A DNA stretch of 64,000 nucleotides from a bacterium (GTDB taxonomy: Bacteria > Electryoneota > Electryoneia > Electryoneales > Electryoneaceae), in assembly GCA_020444265.1 (NCBI GenBank), contig JAHLLH010000003.1, positions 186,001 to 250,000 on the forward strand. The letters are read 5' to 3'. A model generated the notes under the pieces. The model was not told the DNA's origin and searched no databases. It worked only from the letters and a program-made list of their open reading frames with translations. Made by a program: the position numbers and the translations under genes. How positions within the stretch are numbered: the stretch's first letter is position 1; every line of letters starts with the position of its first letter. Positions 31,646 to 41,040 of the stretch are shown piece by piece.

Positions 31646-34633
31646 CTACTTCAATTTTGAGTGACTCGTGTCGGGTGGATCTGACGGATTTTCTGATGTG
31701 TCAGCCGGATGGATGTCAAGAATTTTCACGCCAGCCGCATAGTCAACTTCGCGAATTTCACGGATGCGCAGAAGCTTTTGGATAAGCGCCCGCATTCGAG
31801 AGACCTGTTCAGGTATGCGATCGAGATACATATCCTGACGTTCTGGATCGATTGCTTTTTGACGGACCAGCTCATAAGAACCAAGAATGATCTGCAGCGG
31901 ATTATTAAATTCGTGAGCAACAGATGCGGCAAGACGGTTGGCGACCAGCAGCTTTTCTCGCTGGATTTCCAGTTCACGTTTCTGTTCCTTGCGAACAATT
32001 GACAATCGCCACCAGAAAACCAGGCCCGCTGCTCCGACAATACTCAAGCCGATCAGGACATTGAAGAAGAATGTCTCGCGGAATCGCTTCGGTACGATAA
32101 CGGTCAAGGGTGTGACGAGTGAGCGCTCCTCACCAAGACCACTTTTCGCCCGGACCTGAAGTTGATAAGTCCCAGGCGGCAAGTTTGTATACTCGACATG
32201 AGTCTGTTTGGAATAGGGCCGGAAATCACGATCGAAGCCGACCAGTTTCCAGGAGAATTGGTGTAGATCCTCGTTCGAGTAGTCCGGCAGGGCCAACTGA
32301 CATTGCAGTGCACGGCGGGCTGTTCGGATTTCCACGTAGTCTGCACTACCTAGATGCAGCGAGTCGACGGTGATTGATTCGATGAAAGGAGGCGACCCAG
32401 GAATAATCTTCGCGAGAACCTCGTCCATCTGAATCAGGTAGAACCCATTTGCCTGTTGGACAAGGAGACGGCCATCGTCCAAACGGTGAAGTGCAACCAC
32501 TTCATCTTCCGGTAGTCCCAGATTACGGTCGAAGGTGTACCGTCTGTCTGAATCTTGTACGACAAGCCCTTTTGTTGTCCCGATGATAAAACGTCCTTTG
32601 CCATCAATCATCAAGTCCGTCAAAACGGCATTCTGCGGGAGTTCAAATGATAGAGCTTCGAGTCCGTTGGATGTCACCCGTACCGCGCCCTCGGTGAGCA
32701 GAAAGATCAAGTCGCCGTCAGGTTCTTCCCGCAATCCAGTCACACCATTGGCAGGCAGACCAGTTCGTGTATCAAATACCTGCAAGGAATCAACTGTACG
32801 TTGAACATCTTCGAAACTGATCACTCGGATGATGCCTGCGTTAAAGGTACCTGTCCAGTAGGCGCCATCCGGCCCACGAGCGCCGAACATCGCAGCGTAA
32901 TCATCCAACAGGAATCGGTAGGGGAGGTCGATCATCGAGATGTTTTGCCCGGTAAGGTCGGAAAAGAGTTTGTCAGGCGCTTCCTCACCGACATCCAGCT
33001 CGGTATAGAAACGCTTTTTCCCGTAGCGGTGTTCGAGCAGATAGGGCCATTTGCCAATGAAAACACCCCCATCGTCTTCATAATCCAGGTGGAGGCTACC
33101 GGCATATTCCGAGCCTTTATGCCAGACCAGGTGTCGGCCATCCCAACGGTAAAGGTGACCGGAGAGGATGAAATAGAGGTTCCCCTTCGCATCACGGTCA
33201 ATTTTTGTATTGGTGGTGTTGATTCGCAGCCGGTCTGTCAGGGGACGAATTTGGTCGCTGCCGTGCTCATAGAGATAAATGCGAGTCGAGGTCGCAATCA
33301 GGAAATTCCTATACTTGTCAACAGCAAAATTGACATAATCGCCTTCAAGTTGGTCGAACGAGACGAGGGGCTGAATCGACACACCATCCATCCTGCTGAT
33401 ACCCCTGCCGGAGGCGAACAGGATACTACCTGAATCCTGCACCCTTACATGGTGCAGATTGAGCAGGTAGGGATCCTTCCTTTCTGAATAGACTTGAATT
33501 TCGCTGGATGAGATTCGGTGCAAGTCGCCCTGCACATCGATCAGCCAGTTGATGCCCTGCAGGTCTTTGTAATGGACCCGAATTTCACGGTTGAGCATGC
33601 AACTGCCTTCACTGAACTTGACCGCACGCATGCCCTCCACTCTATACGCGCAGGAACCGCGACTGATGGTGACAGACTTGTCGTGCGAGATTGAGACACT
33701 GTTCAGCACAGCAGATTCATTCGGCAGAGAAATTTGTTGCAGCGAGTTGTTTTTCAGGACACGGTAGGCGTGCTGGCGGCTCCAGATAATGGGATCACCC
33801 GTTGTAGGTTCGATTAGGACGCCAAAGGTCGCAAAAACATCTTCTTCCGGACTACCCCGAAGAAAGCGTGAAGCCTTCTGCCAGAGGTCGATTCGGGTTT
33901 TCGCATCATCAATCACATACTCGGACAGCTTGCTCTTTTCGACTCGTGCCTGTGTACGGAATGCTGCGGGGCAATTATGCAGCGCATCAGGATCGGCATA
34001 GCCTTCATGTAGTTCAAAAAGAGGCCAGAGTTTGTCCACTTCGATGCGAGCCACGCCGTACCGGTCAGTTGCGGCCCAGAGTAGATCATTGGATGCATCA
34101 TAGGCGAGACGTTGCACCATGTAGTTTGCTGCGTCGGGCGATCCTTCCGGCATGACCGCAATAAGGAAGGAACCACGATCGTCATGGAACATGACACCAC
34201 CGTCAGTCGCAACAAAGAGTCCTTTTTCATGGAGTGCGACATCACGTATCGGTGAACGGGGAAGGGTAAGCAGGGTGTCAAATTGCATTGTGACTGGATC
34301 GAACTGAACCAGCCCGCCATAGGTTGAGAAATAAAGGGTGCTGTCCGGGGCACTGATGATGGTGTAGACATAGTCAGAAGGGAGGCCATTCTGAGCAGAA
34401 AAGTGGCCGAAACGGGTGCCGTCGTACCATGTAATTCCGCGTGTCCCCCACATCCAGAGGACTCCACGGTGGTCCTGAAGCATACCTTTCGCATCGCCCA
34501 CTTTTGGAAACTGGCCTTCGCCAAACGTGCGCACAGGCGTTTCCTGGCCAAGAACGACCACAACGGACATGAGCAGGGAGAGGAAAGTCTGGAGCAATAG
34601 GTGTTGGTTTGACTTGGCTGTGGGACAATTCAT
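31646..34633 (-). CDS. Propeller/Y_Y_Y sensor with HisKA but no ATPase domain
   Basis: This 995-aa protein has the layout of hybrid two-component sensors. A signal peptide (to about residue 29) is followed by a large periplasmic region with two-component-regulator propeller repeats (GVLWMWGTRGITWYDG, STLYFSTYGGLVQFDP and similar) and then a Y_Y_Y domain (about 755-845). A transmembrane helix (about 855-875) and a coiled stretch lead to a HisKA dimerisation helix with H907 in ASVAHEFNNPLQII. After the histidine only 88 residues remain, ending in a proline/aspartate tail. No N box, G1 or G2 motif is present, and only 289 bases lie between this stop and the next gene. It therefore cannot bind ATP itself. 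Confidence 0.85.
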   Translation of the reverse strand: MNCPTAKSNQHLLLQTFLSLLMSVVVVLGQETPVRTFGEGQFPKVGDAKGMLQDHRGVLWMWGTRGITWYDGTRFGHFSAQNGLPSDYVYTIISAPDSTLYFSTYGGLVQFDPVTMQFDTLLTLPRSPIRDVALHEKGLFVATDGGVMFHDDRGSFLIAVMPEGSPDAANYMVQRLAYDASNDLLWAATDRYGVARIEVDKLWPLFELHEGYADPDALHNCPAAFRTQARVEKSKLSEYVIDDAKTRIDLWQKASRFLRGSPEEDVFATFGVLIEPTTGDPIIWSRQHAYRVLKNNSLQQISLPNESAVLNSVSISHDKSVTISRGSCAYRVEGMRAVKFSEGSCMLNREIRVHYKDLQGINWLIDVQGDLHRISSSEIQVYSERKDPYLLNLHHVRVQDSGSILFASGRGISRMDGVSIQPLVSFDQLEGDYVNFAVDKYRNFLIATSTRIYLYEHGSDQIRPLTDRLRINTTNTKIDRDAKGNLYFILSGHLYRWDGRHLVWHKGSEYAGSLHLDYEDDGGVFIGKWPYLLEHRYGKKRFYTELDVGEEAPDKLFSDLTGQNISMIDLPYRFLLDDYAAMFGARGPDGAYWTGTFNAGIIRVISFEDVQRTVDSLQVFDTRTGLPANGVTGLREEPDGDLIFLLTEGAVRVTSNGLEALSFELPQNAVLTDLMIDGKGRFIIGTTKGLVVQDSDRRYTFDRNLGLPEDEVVALHRLDDGRLLVQQANGFYLIQMDEVLAKIIPGSPPFIESITVDSLHLGSADYVEIRTARRALQCQLALPDYSNEDLHQFSWKLVGFDRDFRPYSKQTHVEYTNLPPGTYQLQVRAKSGLGEERSLVTPLTVIVPKRFRETFFFNVLIGLSIVGAAGLVFWWRLSIVRKEQKRELEIQREKLLVANRLAASVAHEFNNPLQIILGSYELVRQKAIDPERQDMYLDRIPEQVSRMRALIQKLLRIREIREVDYAAGVKILDIHPADTSENPSDPPDTSHSKLK

Positions 34634-34797
34634 TTGTCGTGTTCCACGACGTTGATCTGGTTCGTTTAAAGTTGGGCAACTGGAGAAAAGTGGAGTTGGG
34701 CCCGGGATTTTGAATCCCCGAGAATGTAAGAAGAAATGGGAGGAGAATTCTTGAAGAATATCGTGATTTTCGACCCAGCATCTCGTAGGGAAAAGAC

Positions 34798-34826
34798 GCG
34801 GGCATGATCAGATTGACCATGCCCGC
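34798..34826 (-). terminator. Rho-independent terminator of the Ig-like T9SS gene
   Basis: GCGGGCATG (34798-34806) pairs with CATGCCCGC (34818-34826). Read on the minus strand, the stem runs into GTCTTTTCCC. It lies 25 bases beyond the stop at 34851. Confidence 0.82.
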
Positions 34827-34850
34827 AGGAATAATTCACGCAGATGTTGG

Positions 34851-36521
34851 TTACTTGATCAGGACAACTTTCCGGACTGCGTTCCAATCGCCTCCTGCTT
34901 CTGCACGGATAAAATAGACACCGCTGCTAAAAGCTGACCCAGAGAAAGTCAGGTGATGAGTACCCGCAGAATAGACACCCGCACCCAACAAGGCGACCTC
35001 ACGACCAAGGATGTCGTAGACGGCTACCTGTAACTCATGACGCACCGGCAGTGAAATGCGGACTGTGGTCGAAGCATTGAATGGATTCGGCCAGGGAGAA
35101 GCAAGATGGAAACTCCCCGGGAGCTGATCAGGATCGTCGCTGATGCCAGTTACTGGAGCGGTTGGTGCAACCACAAGGGAACTGAAGTGGGCAACATTCG
35201 CATAGATACGATTGCTCACACTGTCGACAATCGTGTTGCTGATGCCCAAAGAATCCAGGTTCAGAGAATCGCCCTGTTCAGTTGCAAAGTAGAGGGCGAG
35301 GTCAGCCGGATCGAGGCCCATCTGACGTATCAAGCCACGTTTGAAGATGAGGCCAACAAAGAGGGGGGATTCGAAGGTGTAGGGGTGAATCTCCTCGTCA
35401 TCCACCAGTACCTGGAATTCAATACCCGTAATGATGTTGTGGCCGTAGCCGACGGAATCATCATCCGTATGAGCGAATCCCGGCAAATCGATGTGGAGCC
35501 GGATATCCTCTTCAAGAGATCCGTTCGGGAAGTAGATTTCCCCACCATTCAGGACGTTCAAAGGATAGGGTAACCCGCCAATAGTCCAGGACTGCCCCTC
35601 TGAAACGGTTGCCATCACATTGTAGCCTTGAGGACTTGGGTTGCTGCGTGTGATGGTTATCGTGTTCGGGTCGCCGCCATCGAGGTTGTCCGCGATAATC
35701 AGCGCGGTCGCATCACCCGAGTCGGAAACTGCATGGACAAGCGAGAATCCGGCGGTTGTAACACTAAGCAAACCATCCTCATCAATGGTTCCGACTGGTT
35801 CGCCTTCCAAAAACCATGTTGCTTCCATTTCGACTGCTTCGCTATCCTGAACATGACGCCACAAACTGAAGGAAATCTCATCTCCTACCGAAACAACCGT
35901 GTCGCCCGGCTGGATGAAGAGATTGGAGAGGTCATCCCCACTACCGCCTTCATCTGCTTCAATCTGGATATCCAGGGTCGCGCTGAGGTCGCCAATCGCG
36001 GCAGTCAACGTTCCCTCACCTTCCGTGAGAGCGGTAAAGACAAGGTTGGAGTCGAGGCTACCGAGTGAATCGGGTTCAAGCGACCAGCTGAACGTCGTGT
36101 CGACCAACGTTCCGGTCTCGTCGTAGTAGACGGCTACAATGTCTGCAGATTCACCGACCGTCAGCTCGATCTCTTCCGGTTGGACCACCAGGGCAGGGTA
36201 GTCGCCAAGATCTTCGATCGTGACTGAAACCGTATCAGACGTTGATCCTACCGAAGCGATGATCATTCCTTCACCCGGCGCGGCAGCAGAGAAGACTGCA
36301 TCCTCTATCTCCCCGAGATACCCGGGCCTGACGCGCCAACTGAATGTGGTGTCCACCTCGACACCATCGGAGTTCATGTATATCGCTTCCAACACTTCAG
36401 TGTCACCTACTTCAAGTTCGAGGGGATCATTCTGAATGGTGACAGATGCTTGCCCGAGGGCAAAGGTGCTGAAAGAGAACATGAACACGAGCACGAGAAG
36501 TACTCTTGATCCGTGTTTCAT
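34851..36521 (-). CDS. T9SS-sorted protein with Ig-like (Big) repeats
   Basis: This 556-aa exported protein has a signal peptide (MKHGSRVLLVLVFMFSFSTFALG). Three homologous Ig-like repeats follow (about residues 20-105, 110-195 and 205-280). The first two share DTTFSW and the motif of an L.VG.-type bacterial Ig fold. A beta region (about 290-460) and the T9SS sorting domain (SPWPNPFNASTTVRIS ... SSGVYFIRA) complete it. I use the second ATG (36519-36521), which has GGGGGT 6 bases upstream. It is probably an adhesive or structural surface protein; no enzyme motif is visible. Confidence 0.82.
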   Translation of the reverse strand: MKHGSRVLLVLVFMFSFSTFALGQASVTIQNDPLELEVGDTEVLEAIYMNSDGVEVDTTFSWRVRPGYLGEIEDAVFSAAAPGEGMIIASVGSTSDTVSVTIEDLGDYPALVVQPEEIELTVGESADIVAVYYDETGTLVDTTFSWSLEPDSLGSLDSNLVFTALTEGEGTLTAAIGDLSATLDIQIEADEGGSGDDLSNLFIQPGDTVVSVGDEISFSLWRHVQDSEAVEMEATWFLEGEPVGTIDEDGLLSVTTAGFSLVHAVSDSGDATALIIADNLDGGDPNTITITRSNPSPQGYNVMATVSEGQSWTIGGLPYPLNVLNGGEIYFPNGSLEEDIRLHIDLPGFAHTDDDSVGYGHNIITGIEFQVLVDDEEIHPYTFESPLFVGLIFKRGLIRQMGLDPADLALYFATEQGDSLNLDSLGISNTIVDSVSNRIYANVAHFSSLVVAPTAPVTGISDDPDQLPGSFHLASPWPNPFNASTTVRISLPVRHELQVAVYDILGREVALLGAGVYSAGTHHLTFSGSAFSSGVYFIRAEAGGDWNAVRKVVLIK

Positions 36522-36749
36522 GTTTACCCCCATACGTTAGTTGGGGAGGAGTAGTATGGATAGTAAAAAGTGGGGGATGCTTGAGGGAAAGTTCGTGACC
36601 CTGCTCACAATGCGAAACTTTCGCAAAAAATGCTCTCCTTGGTTTTAACTATCATAAGTATATCGATTTTTTGTACATCTACTGTCTCTCGCTGCGATTG
36701 AATGAGGAGGTGTCAGCGAGGGCCAACCGAGTGGAAGGAAAATCTTCTG

Positions 36750-37391
36750 TCATGCGAGATGAAACAGAATCCCAAAGAAATGACAGATGCTACCGCCGAG
36801 GACAAAGAGGTGCCAGACAGAATGGTGGTAGGGGAAGGCACGCCAGGCATAAAAGATGACCCCCAGGCTGTAGCTCAGGCCTCCTGCCAGCAACCAGCCA
36901 AGAAGACCGGTTGGTGCCGCTGCGAGCATCGGTCGAATGGCGATGACAATCATCCAACCCATCAGCAGGTAAATGAGTGTGGAGACTACCTTAAACCGTC
37001 CGATGAAGAGAAGTTTGAAACCAATCCCCAGCAAGGCCAGCCCCCAGATAACCCCGAAAAGACTCCATCCCCAAGGTCCACGCAGGACAGTGAGCATGAT
37101 GGGTGTATAGGTTCCCGCGATCAGCAGGTAGATGGAGGAGTGGTCCATCAGTTTGAAGAAACGTTTTGTCTTTTCGCCCTGGAAGGCATGATAGAGGGTG
37201 GAGGCGAGGTAGAGCAGGACCATGGTCGCGCCATAAATACTGAAGCTGACCACTTTCCAGGGATTCCCTTGCCGTGCAGCAATGACCACAAGCACCACAA
37301 GCGCGGCGATACTCAGTGCGACACCGATCCCGTGAGTAATGCTATTGGCGATCTCCTCGCCAATGCTCTGTGGCTTCTTCTCGCGACTCAC
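36750..37391 (-). CDS. Hemolysin III / PAQR-family membrane protein
   Basis: This 213-aa inner-membrane protein has seven hydrophobic segments and the family pattern. N-terminal EEIANSITHGIGV is followed by STLYHAF, MDHSSIYLLIAGTYTP, YLLMGW and C-terminal HSVWHLFVLGGSICHFFGI, with the conserved histidines, serine and aspartate thought to bind a metal. I start it at GTG 37389-37391, behind AAGGAGG, which gives the usual family length. An ATG further upstream would add an unlikely polar tail. The physiological role of the family in bacteria is unclear. It diverges from the MsrA gene. Confidence 0.9.
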   Translation of the reverse strand: MSREKKPQSIGEEIANSITHGIGVALSIAALVVLVVIAARQGNPWKVVSFSIYGATMVLLYLASTLYHAFQGEKTKRFFKLMDHSSIYLLIAGTYTPIMLTVLRGPWGWSLFGVIWGLALLGIGFKLLFIGRFKVVSTLIYLLMGWMIVIAIRPMLAAAPTGLLGWLLAGGLSYSLGVIFYAWRAFPYHHSVWHLFVLGGSICHFFGILFHLA

Positions 37392-37609
37392 ACAACCTCC
37401 TTCTTGATTATCAGAAAGTATAGGTGCTGGATGATTCATTTGTGAGTCATCCCTTGCGGCTGATCCACGTGGAGCCACCTCTAACAGGCATCCCAGAACG
37501 ATATTCAGATCCGTCGAGACCCATCCTAACGATCATATTAGGGAACCCGAATGAGTCATCGCACGTAAGCTGAGTGCATCCCCCCTAACGGACACGGTGA
37601 GGTGTCACG

Positions 37610-38236
37610 ATGCATGGAAATATACGAATACTCTGGTTGGGTGCCCTTGCGGTAGGATTGCTGCTGGTGGCCCCCCTAACGAAAACCCTGGCTAACGAGG
37701 ACTCCGAGATGTCGATCGCTACCTTTGCTGGCGGCTGCTTCTGGTGCATGGAACCACCTTTTCACCAGACGGAGGGTGTTACAGATGTCGTGGCCGGTTA
37801 CATGGGTGGTGCAGTCGACAACCCCAGTTACCGCGAAGTGAGCAGTGGCAATACGGGTCATCTCGAAGTAGCACAGATTACCTACGACCCGTCGTTGGTC
37901 AGCTTCGACGAGCTGCTGGAAGTCTTCTGGCGCAATATCGACCCCACGGATAGCTATGGTCAGTTCGCGGACCGGGGGCCACAGTACAAGACAGCTATTT
38001 TCTGCCATGATGAGGAGCAGCGAATTGCCGCGGTCGCATCGAGGAAAGCTCTTGAGGAATCGGGCAAGTTCAGCGATCCGATTGTGACGGATATCCGTGA
38101 AGCAGCCGAGTTTTTCCCGGCCGAAGAGTACCATCAGGACTACTACAAGAAAAACGCCCTGCACTACAATGCCTACAAGGTGGGATCGGGACGTGCCGGG
38201 TTCCTGAAGAAGACCTGGGACAAAGACGAGAAGTGA
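37610..38236 (+). CDS. msrA: Exported peptide methionine sulfoxide reductase A
   Basis: This 208-aa protein reduces methionine-S-sulfoxide in proteins. The catalytic motif GGCFWCMEPPF begins at about residue 42. The regions VVAGYMGG, SYREVSSGNTGHLE, DPTDSYGQFADRGPQYKTAIF and FFPAEEYHQDYY are all typical of MsrA. The N-terminus (NIRILWLGALAVGLLLVAPLTKTLAN) is a signal peptide, so it acts outside the cytoplasm, where it would repair oxidised exported proteins. No MsrB domain is attached, and no resolving-cysteine extension is seen after ALHYNAYK. GGTGAGGTG precedes the ATG. Confidence 0.94.
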   Translation: MHGNIRILWLGALAVGLLLVAPLTKTLANEDSEMSIATFAGGCFWCMEPPFHQTEGVTDVVAGYMGGAVDNPSYREVSSGNTGHLEVAQITYDPSLVSFDELLEVFWRNIDPTDSYGQFADRGPQYKTAIFCHDEEQRIAAVASRKALEESGKFSDPIVTDIREAAEFFPAEEYHQDYYKKNALHYNAYKVGSGRAGFLKKTWDKDEK

Positions 38237-38265
38237 ATTCTGATACCGTTAGAAGTGCTGAATTC

Positions 38266-38299
38266 AAAAACGCCCATCGGACTCCGATGGGCGTTTTTA
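38266..38299. terminator. Bidirectional rho-independent terminator
   Basis: ACGCCCATCGG (38270-38280) pairs with CCGATGGGCGT (38284-38294) around ACT. It is preceded by AAAAA and followed by TTTTT. It serves msrA and the convergent gene at 38314. Confidence 0.92.
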
Positions 38300-38313
38300 T
38301 GAGCTGGTCTAAC

Positions 38314-38748
38314 TTAGACTGTCTTTTCACGCTTCAGTAAGGCAATGGTACCCAATCCAGCAAGAATCAGGCAGAGAGGGGAATAAATCATCAGATTATT
38401 GGTGATGAACGGTTCAAGACTCCCTTGGAAAAAGGGGAGGTAACCGACCACACCTCGCACATAGAGAACCGCGAAGAGTCCCCAGAGGTAGATCAGGCGC
38501 AAACGAAGCGGAATCGCGCACCCTCGTCCAACCGCTGTCGCCCAAAGAAATCGGCATGCGAGAAGTAAGAGGATCCCGATCACGGCAGATTGCCACTGCG
38601 CTGGGATGGGGGTCGGTTCCCCCCAGAAAGTCGCCTGAAACTCCCGCTCATTCTCCACAGGCCAATACGAACCAAACGCCCATACAAAGTGCAGTAGAGC
38701 GACACCAGCCAACAGAACAATGGCCAAGATTGCGGCCCATCGTGCCAT
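38314..38748 (-). CDS. Small four-helix membrane protein (DUF3995-like)
   Basis: This 144-aa protein has four hydrophobic helices and the DUF3995-type features LLHFVWAFGSYWP near the N-terminus, a long central helix, LRGVVGYLPFF-like VRGVVGYLPFF, and a short basic C-terminus. Function is unknown. It begins 27 bases after the stop of the LVIVD/T9SS gene and may be co-transcribed with it. Confidence 0.7.
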   Translation of the reverse strand: MARWAAILAIVLLAGVALLHFVWAFGSYWPVENEREFQATFWGEPTPIPAQWQSAVIGILLLLACRFLWATAVGRGCAIPLRLRLIYLWGLFAVLYVRGVVGYLPFFQGSLEPFITNNLMIYSPLCLILAGLGTIALLKREKTV

Positions 38749-38775
38749 CTTCCACCTCCCCAGAAAGCGTAAACA

Positions 38776-40953
38776 CTACTTCACAAAGACAACCTTCCTC
38801 ATCGCCTGCCATTCGTTCCCCGCTTCCAACCGGACAAAATAGACTCCCGAAGAGCCCTGCGGTGTCCAGGAAAGCGTGTGGTAACCGGGTTGGAAGGGGC
38901 GGTCCTTTGACAGGGTGGCGACACGGCGGCCCAGCAGGTCAAACACCTCCGCATTCAACGAGGCAACATGAGGAACAGCTACCACGACATGGACCGTCGG
39001 GTTGAAAGGATTCGGGTAGGCGGTTTCAAGAGAGAAGGTTGAAGGTGTGCCACTTGGATCACTCTCCCTGACATCTGTCGCTGCAGAAATCTCGTAGATA
39101 CCGACCCACTCACCACTCATGGTGTACAGAAAGTTCCCATCCCTGACCAGATCGGCGGGGTATTCCGGTGTGGGGTAATAGCCACTGACCTGGAGTCTGA
39201 AGCGATTCCGGGCATTAACGATGGTCAGGCCGTGATACCCCTGCGGCATAAAGAGATGATCGCCACGAACGATCATCGGTGAGGAATCAAACAGGTAGGG
39301 AGAGTTTAATTCATCGAGCAATTCCGGTTCTCCTCCTTCAGGACGGGAATAGCATTCGAGAATTCCATCCCTGTTCAGGAAAATGGCATTGTCCCGCACC
39401 GTCATTGCATGGCCATGGTCGCTGTCGAGTGGGATGATCACTTCAGGATTGTCAGCGGTATAGCGTGACTTCCGCATAATGCCAAATTGATCTGAATTCA
39501 GGTAGATCCAATCTCCAACGATCGACGCAGCACGCAGGTCGAGGTATTGATGGAAAAGGGATTGCATCCAGATGATGGATGGATCGTCCGGGTCACCAAG
39601 GTCGTACAACGTAATCCCCCGGTTCGAGATGCAATAGAGGGTGTCTCCAACGACCTCGATAAGGAAAGGAGAACCGTATTCCATATCGATCTCGGCAGTC
39701 TCCTCGAGAGTACCATCTGGCAGGATATCATAGCGTTGAATCTTGGCCTGGTAGTCGTGGACGCTGACATACAGGCTTCCATCAGCAAAGCTGAGGGATC
39801 TTTGGAGCCAGCCATCGATTGGGAAAAAATGGAGTTGGGAAGGCGCTTCCGGATCGCTGACATCGTACACCGCGATGCCCAGATCTGAGATCAAGGCATA
39901 AAGCTTATCGTCAACCAATAAAATATCTTCAAATTCCCCGAAACGGTTCATAAATGCCGTTTCTGTGATCGCGTCAAGATCATGGATATCCAATCTGCGT
40001 AGTCCATTATTTCTTTCGTAAGTGATACAAAACTCATCCCCAAGCAGTGGTTGAGGATGACCTGTCGGAATGGTGTATGTTGATGCGTGGACAGGTTCTG
40101 CGGGGTTGGACAGGTCGAAAAAGGTCAGGTAGTCCCACCGTCTCTGCAACAACAGCGTTGAACCGTTGAAGCATCCTTGATCAATTGAGTTGAAGGGTAC
40201 CGGTTTGGCGCAGGAGCCCAGGCGCGTCAATTCAAAGGTCTCCTGGTTGATACCGGAGACAAAAACGCTGTCAAAACTCCAGGAAACGGCAAGGGTATCA
40301 AAGAGTAGTTGAACACTGGCACGGTCAAAATTGACACTGTCGGGCTGGAAGGGATTGGAGACATCCAGCGCCAACCCCTGATCTTCAACAAGAAGCAAGT
40401 TACCAGCCCTGGTCAAATCCGAGCAAGGTGTCATCGGGATGAACCCGATCTGCTGAATTTGATCCAGATTGCTGATGTCATACCAGCGCAATCCTGTTGA
40501 TTCATCCCATGGCGCATCGACGATGTTGTTCTCCTCTGCGACAAAGAGTACATCCCCAATACGGGTTGCATCCAGTGCCACCCCGCTGTAATCGTCCTGC
40601 AGGATCGAGGTAATTTTGATGGGGTGGGAGGGGTTTTCCAGGCTGTAGATCGAGACCAGCGTATCGCCCCAACCCATGAATAGCAATCCATCCTGGATCA
40701 CCGCGAGAGACGTTTCGTAGTCGAACCAGACATAGGATTCACGAAATGAATCGGGTTGGGACAAGTCGAAGAGAGTGATCTCGTCCCAATTCGTGTTTGC
40801 ACAAAGCAGGTTGTCATCGAGGCTGGGAATGTTGAACCAGCTCCATCGGTGAATCGATCGATCGACCAGGCTCACGTTAAGTGGATCGTCTGCCAGTAAA
40901 AGAGCCGGCAGCAAGAGGAAAGCGAGGAGAAGGTGAAATATTTGTCTCTGCAT
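38776..40953 (-). CDS. LVIVD-repeat T9SS-sorted exported protein
   Basis: This 725-aa protein has a signal peptide (MQRQIFHLLLAFLLLPALLLA). It is a beta-propeller-like protein built of LVIVD repeats (for example LLVDDKLYALISDLGIAVYD and GDTLYCISNRGITLYDLGD). The C-terminal T9SS sorting domain is TAYPNPFNPTVHVVVAVPHVAS ... SSGVYFVRLE. LVIVD proteins are surface-associated and of unknown function. The last part of the gene (about 38776-39015) is nearly identical in DNA to the end of the next gene upstream (41041-41290). Confidence 0.85.
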   Translation of the reverse strand: MQRQIFHLLLAFLLLPALLLADDPLNVSLVDRSIHRWSWFNIPSLDDNLLCANTNWDEITLFDLSQPDSFRESYVWFDYETSLAVIQDGLLFMGWGDTLVSIYSLENPSHPIKITSILQDDYSGVALDATRIGDVLFVAEENNIVDAPWDESTGLRWYDISNLDQIQQIGFIPMTPCSDLTRAGNLLLVEDQGLALDVSNPFQPDSVNFDRASVQLLFDTLAVSWSFDSVFVSGINQETFELTRLGSCAKPVPFNSIDQGCFNGSTLLLQRRWDYLTFFDLSNPAEPVHASTYTIPTGHPQPLLGDEFCITYERNNGLRRLDIHDLDAITETAFMNRFGEFEDILLVDDKLYALISDLGIAVYDVSDPEAPSQLHFFPIDGWLQRSLSFADGSLYVSVHDYQAKIQRYDILPDGTLEETAEIDMEYGSPFLIEVVGDTLYCISNRGITLYDLGDPDDPSIIWMQSLFHQYLDLRAASIVGDWIYLNSDQFGIMRKSRYTADNPEVIIPLDSDHGHAMTVRDNAIFLNRDGILECYSRPEGGEPELLDELNSPYLFDSSPMIVRGDHLFMPQGYHGLTIVNARNRFRLQVSGYYPTPEYPADLVRDGNFLYTMSGEWVGIYEISAATDVRESDPSGTPSTFSLETAYPNPFNPTVHVVVAVPHVASLNAEVFDLLGRRVATLSKDRPFQPGYHTLSWTPQGSSGVYFVRLEAGNEWQAMRKVVFVK

Positions 40954-40987
40954 GATTGAATCCCCACGTTCGCAGTTTCATAAAATG

Positions 40988-41026
40988 GCACAACCCCGCA
41001 CCGGGTACTACGATGCGGGGTTGTGC
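40988..41026 (-). terminator. Rho-independent terminator of the C25 peptidase gene
   Basis: GCACAACCCCGCA (40988-41000) pairs perfectly with TGCGGGGTTGTGC (41014-41026) over 13 bp. On the minus strand CATTTT follows. Confidence 0.85.
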
Positions 41027-41040
41027 TCTAATATACCGCT

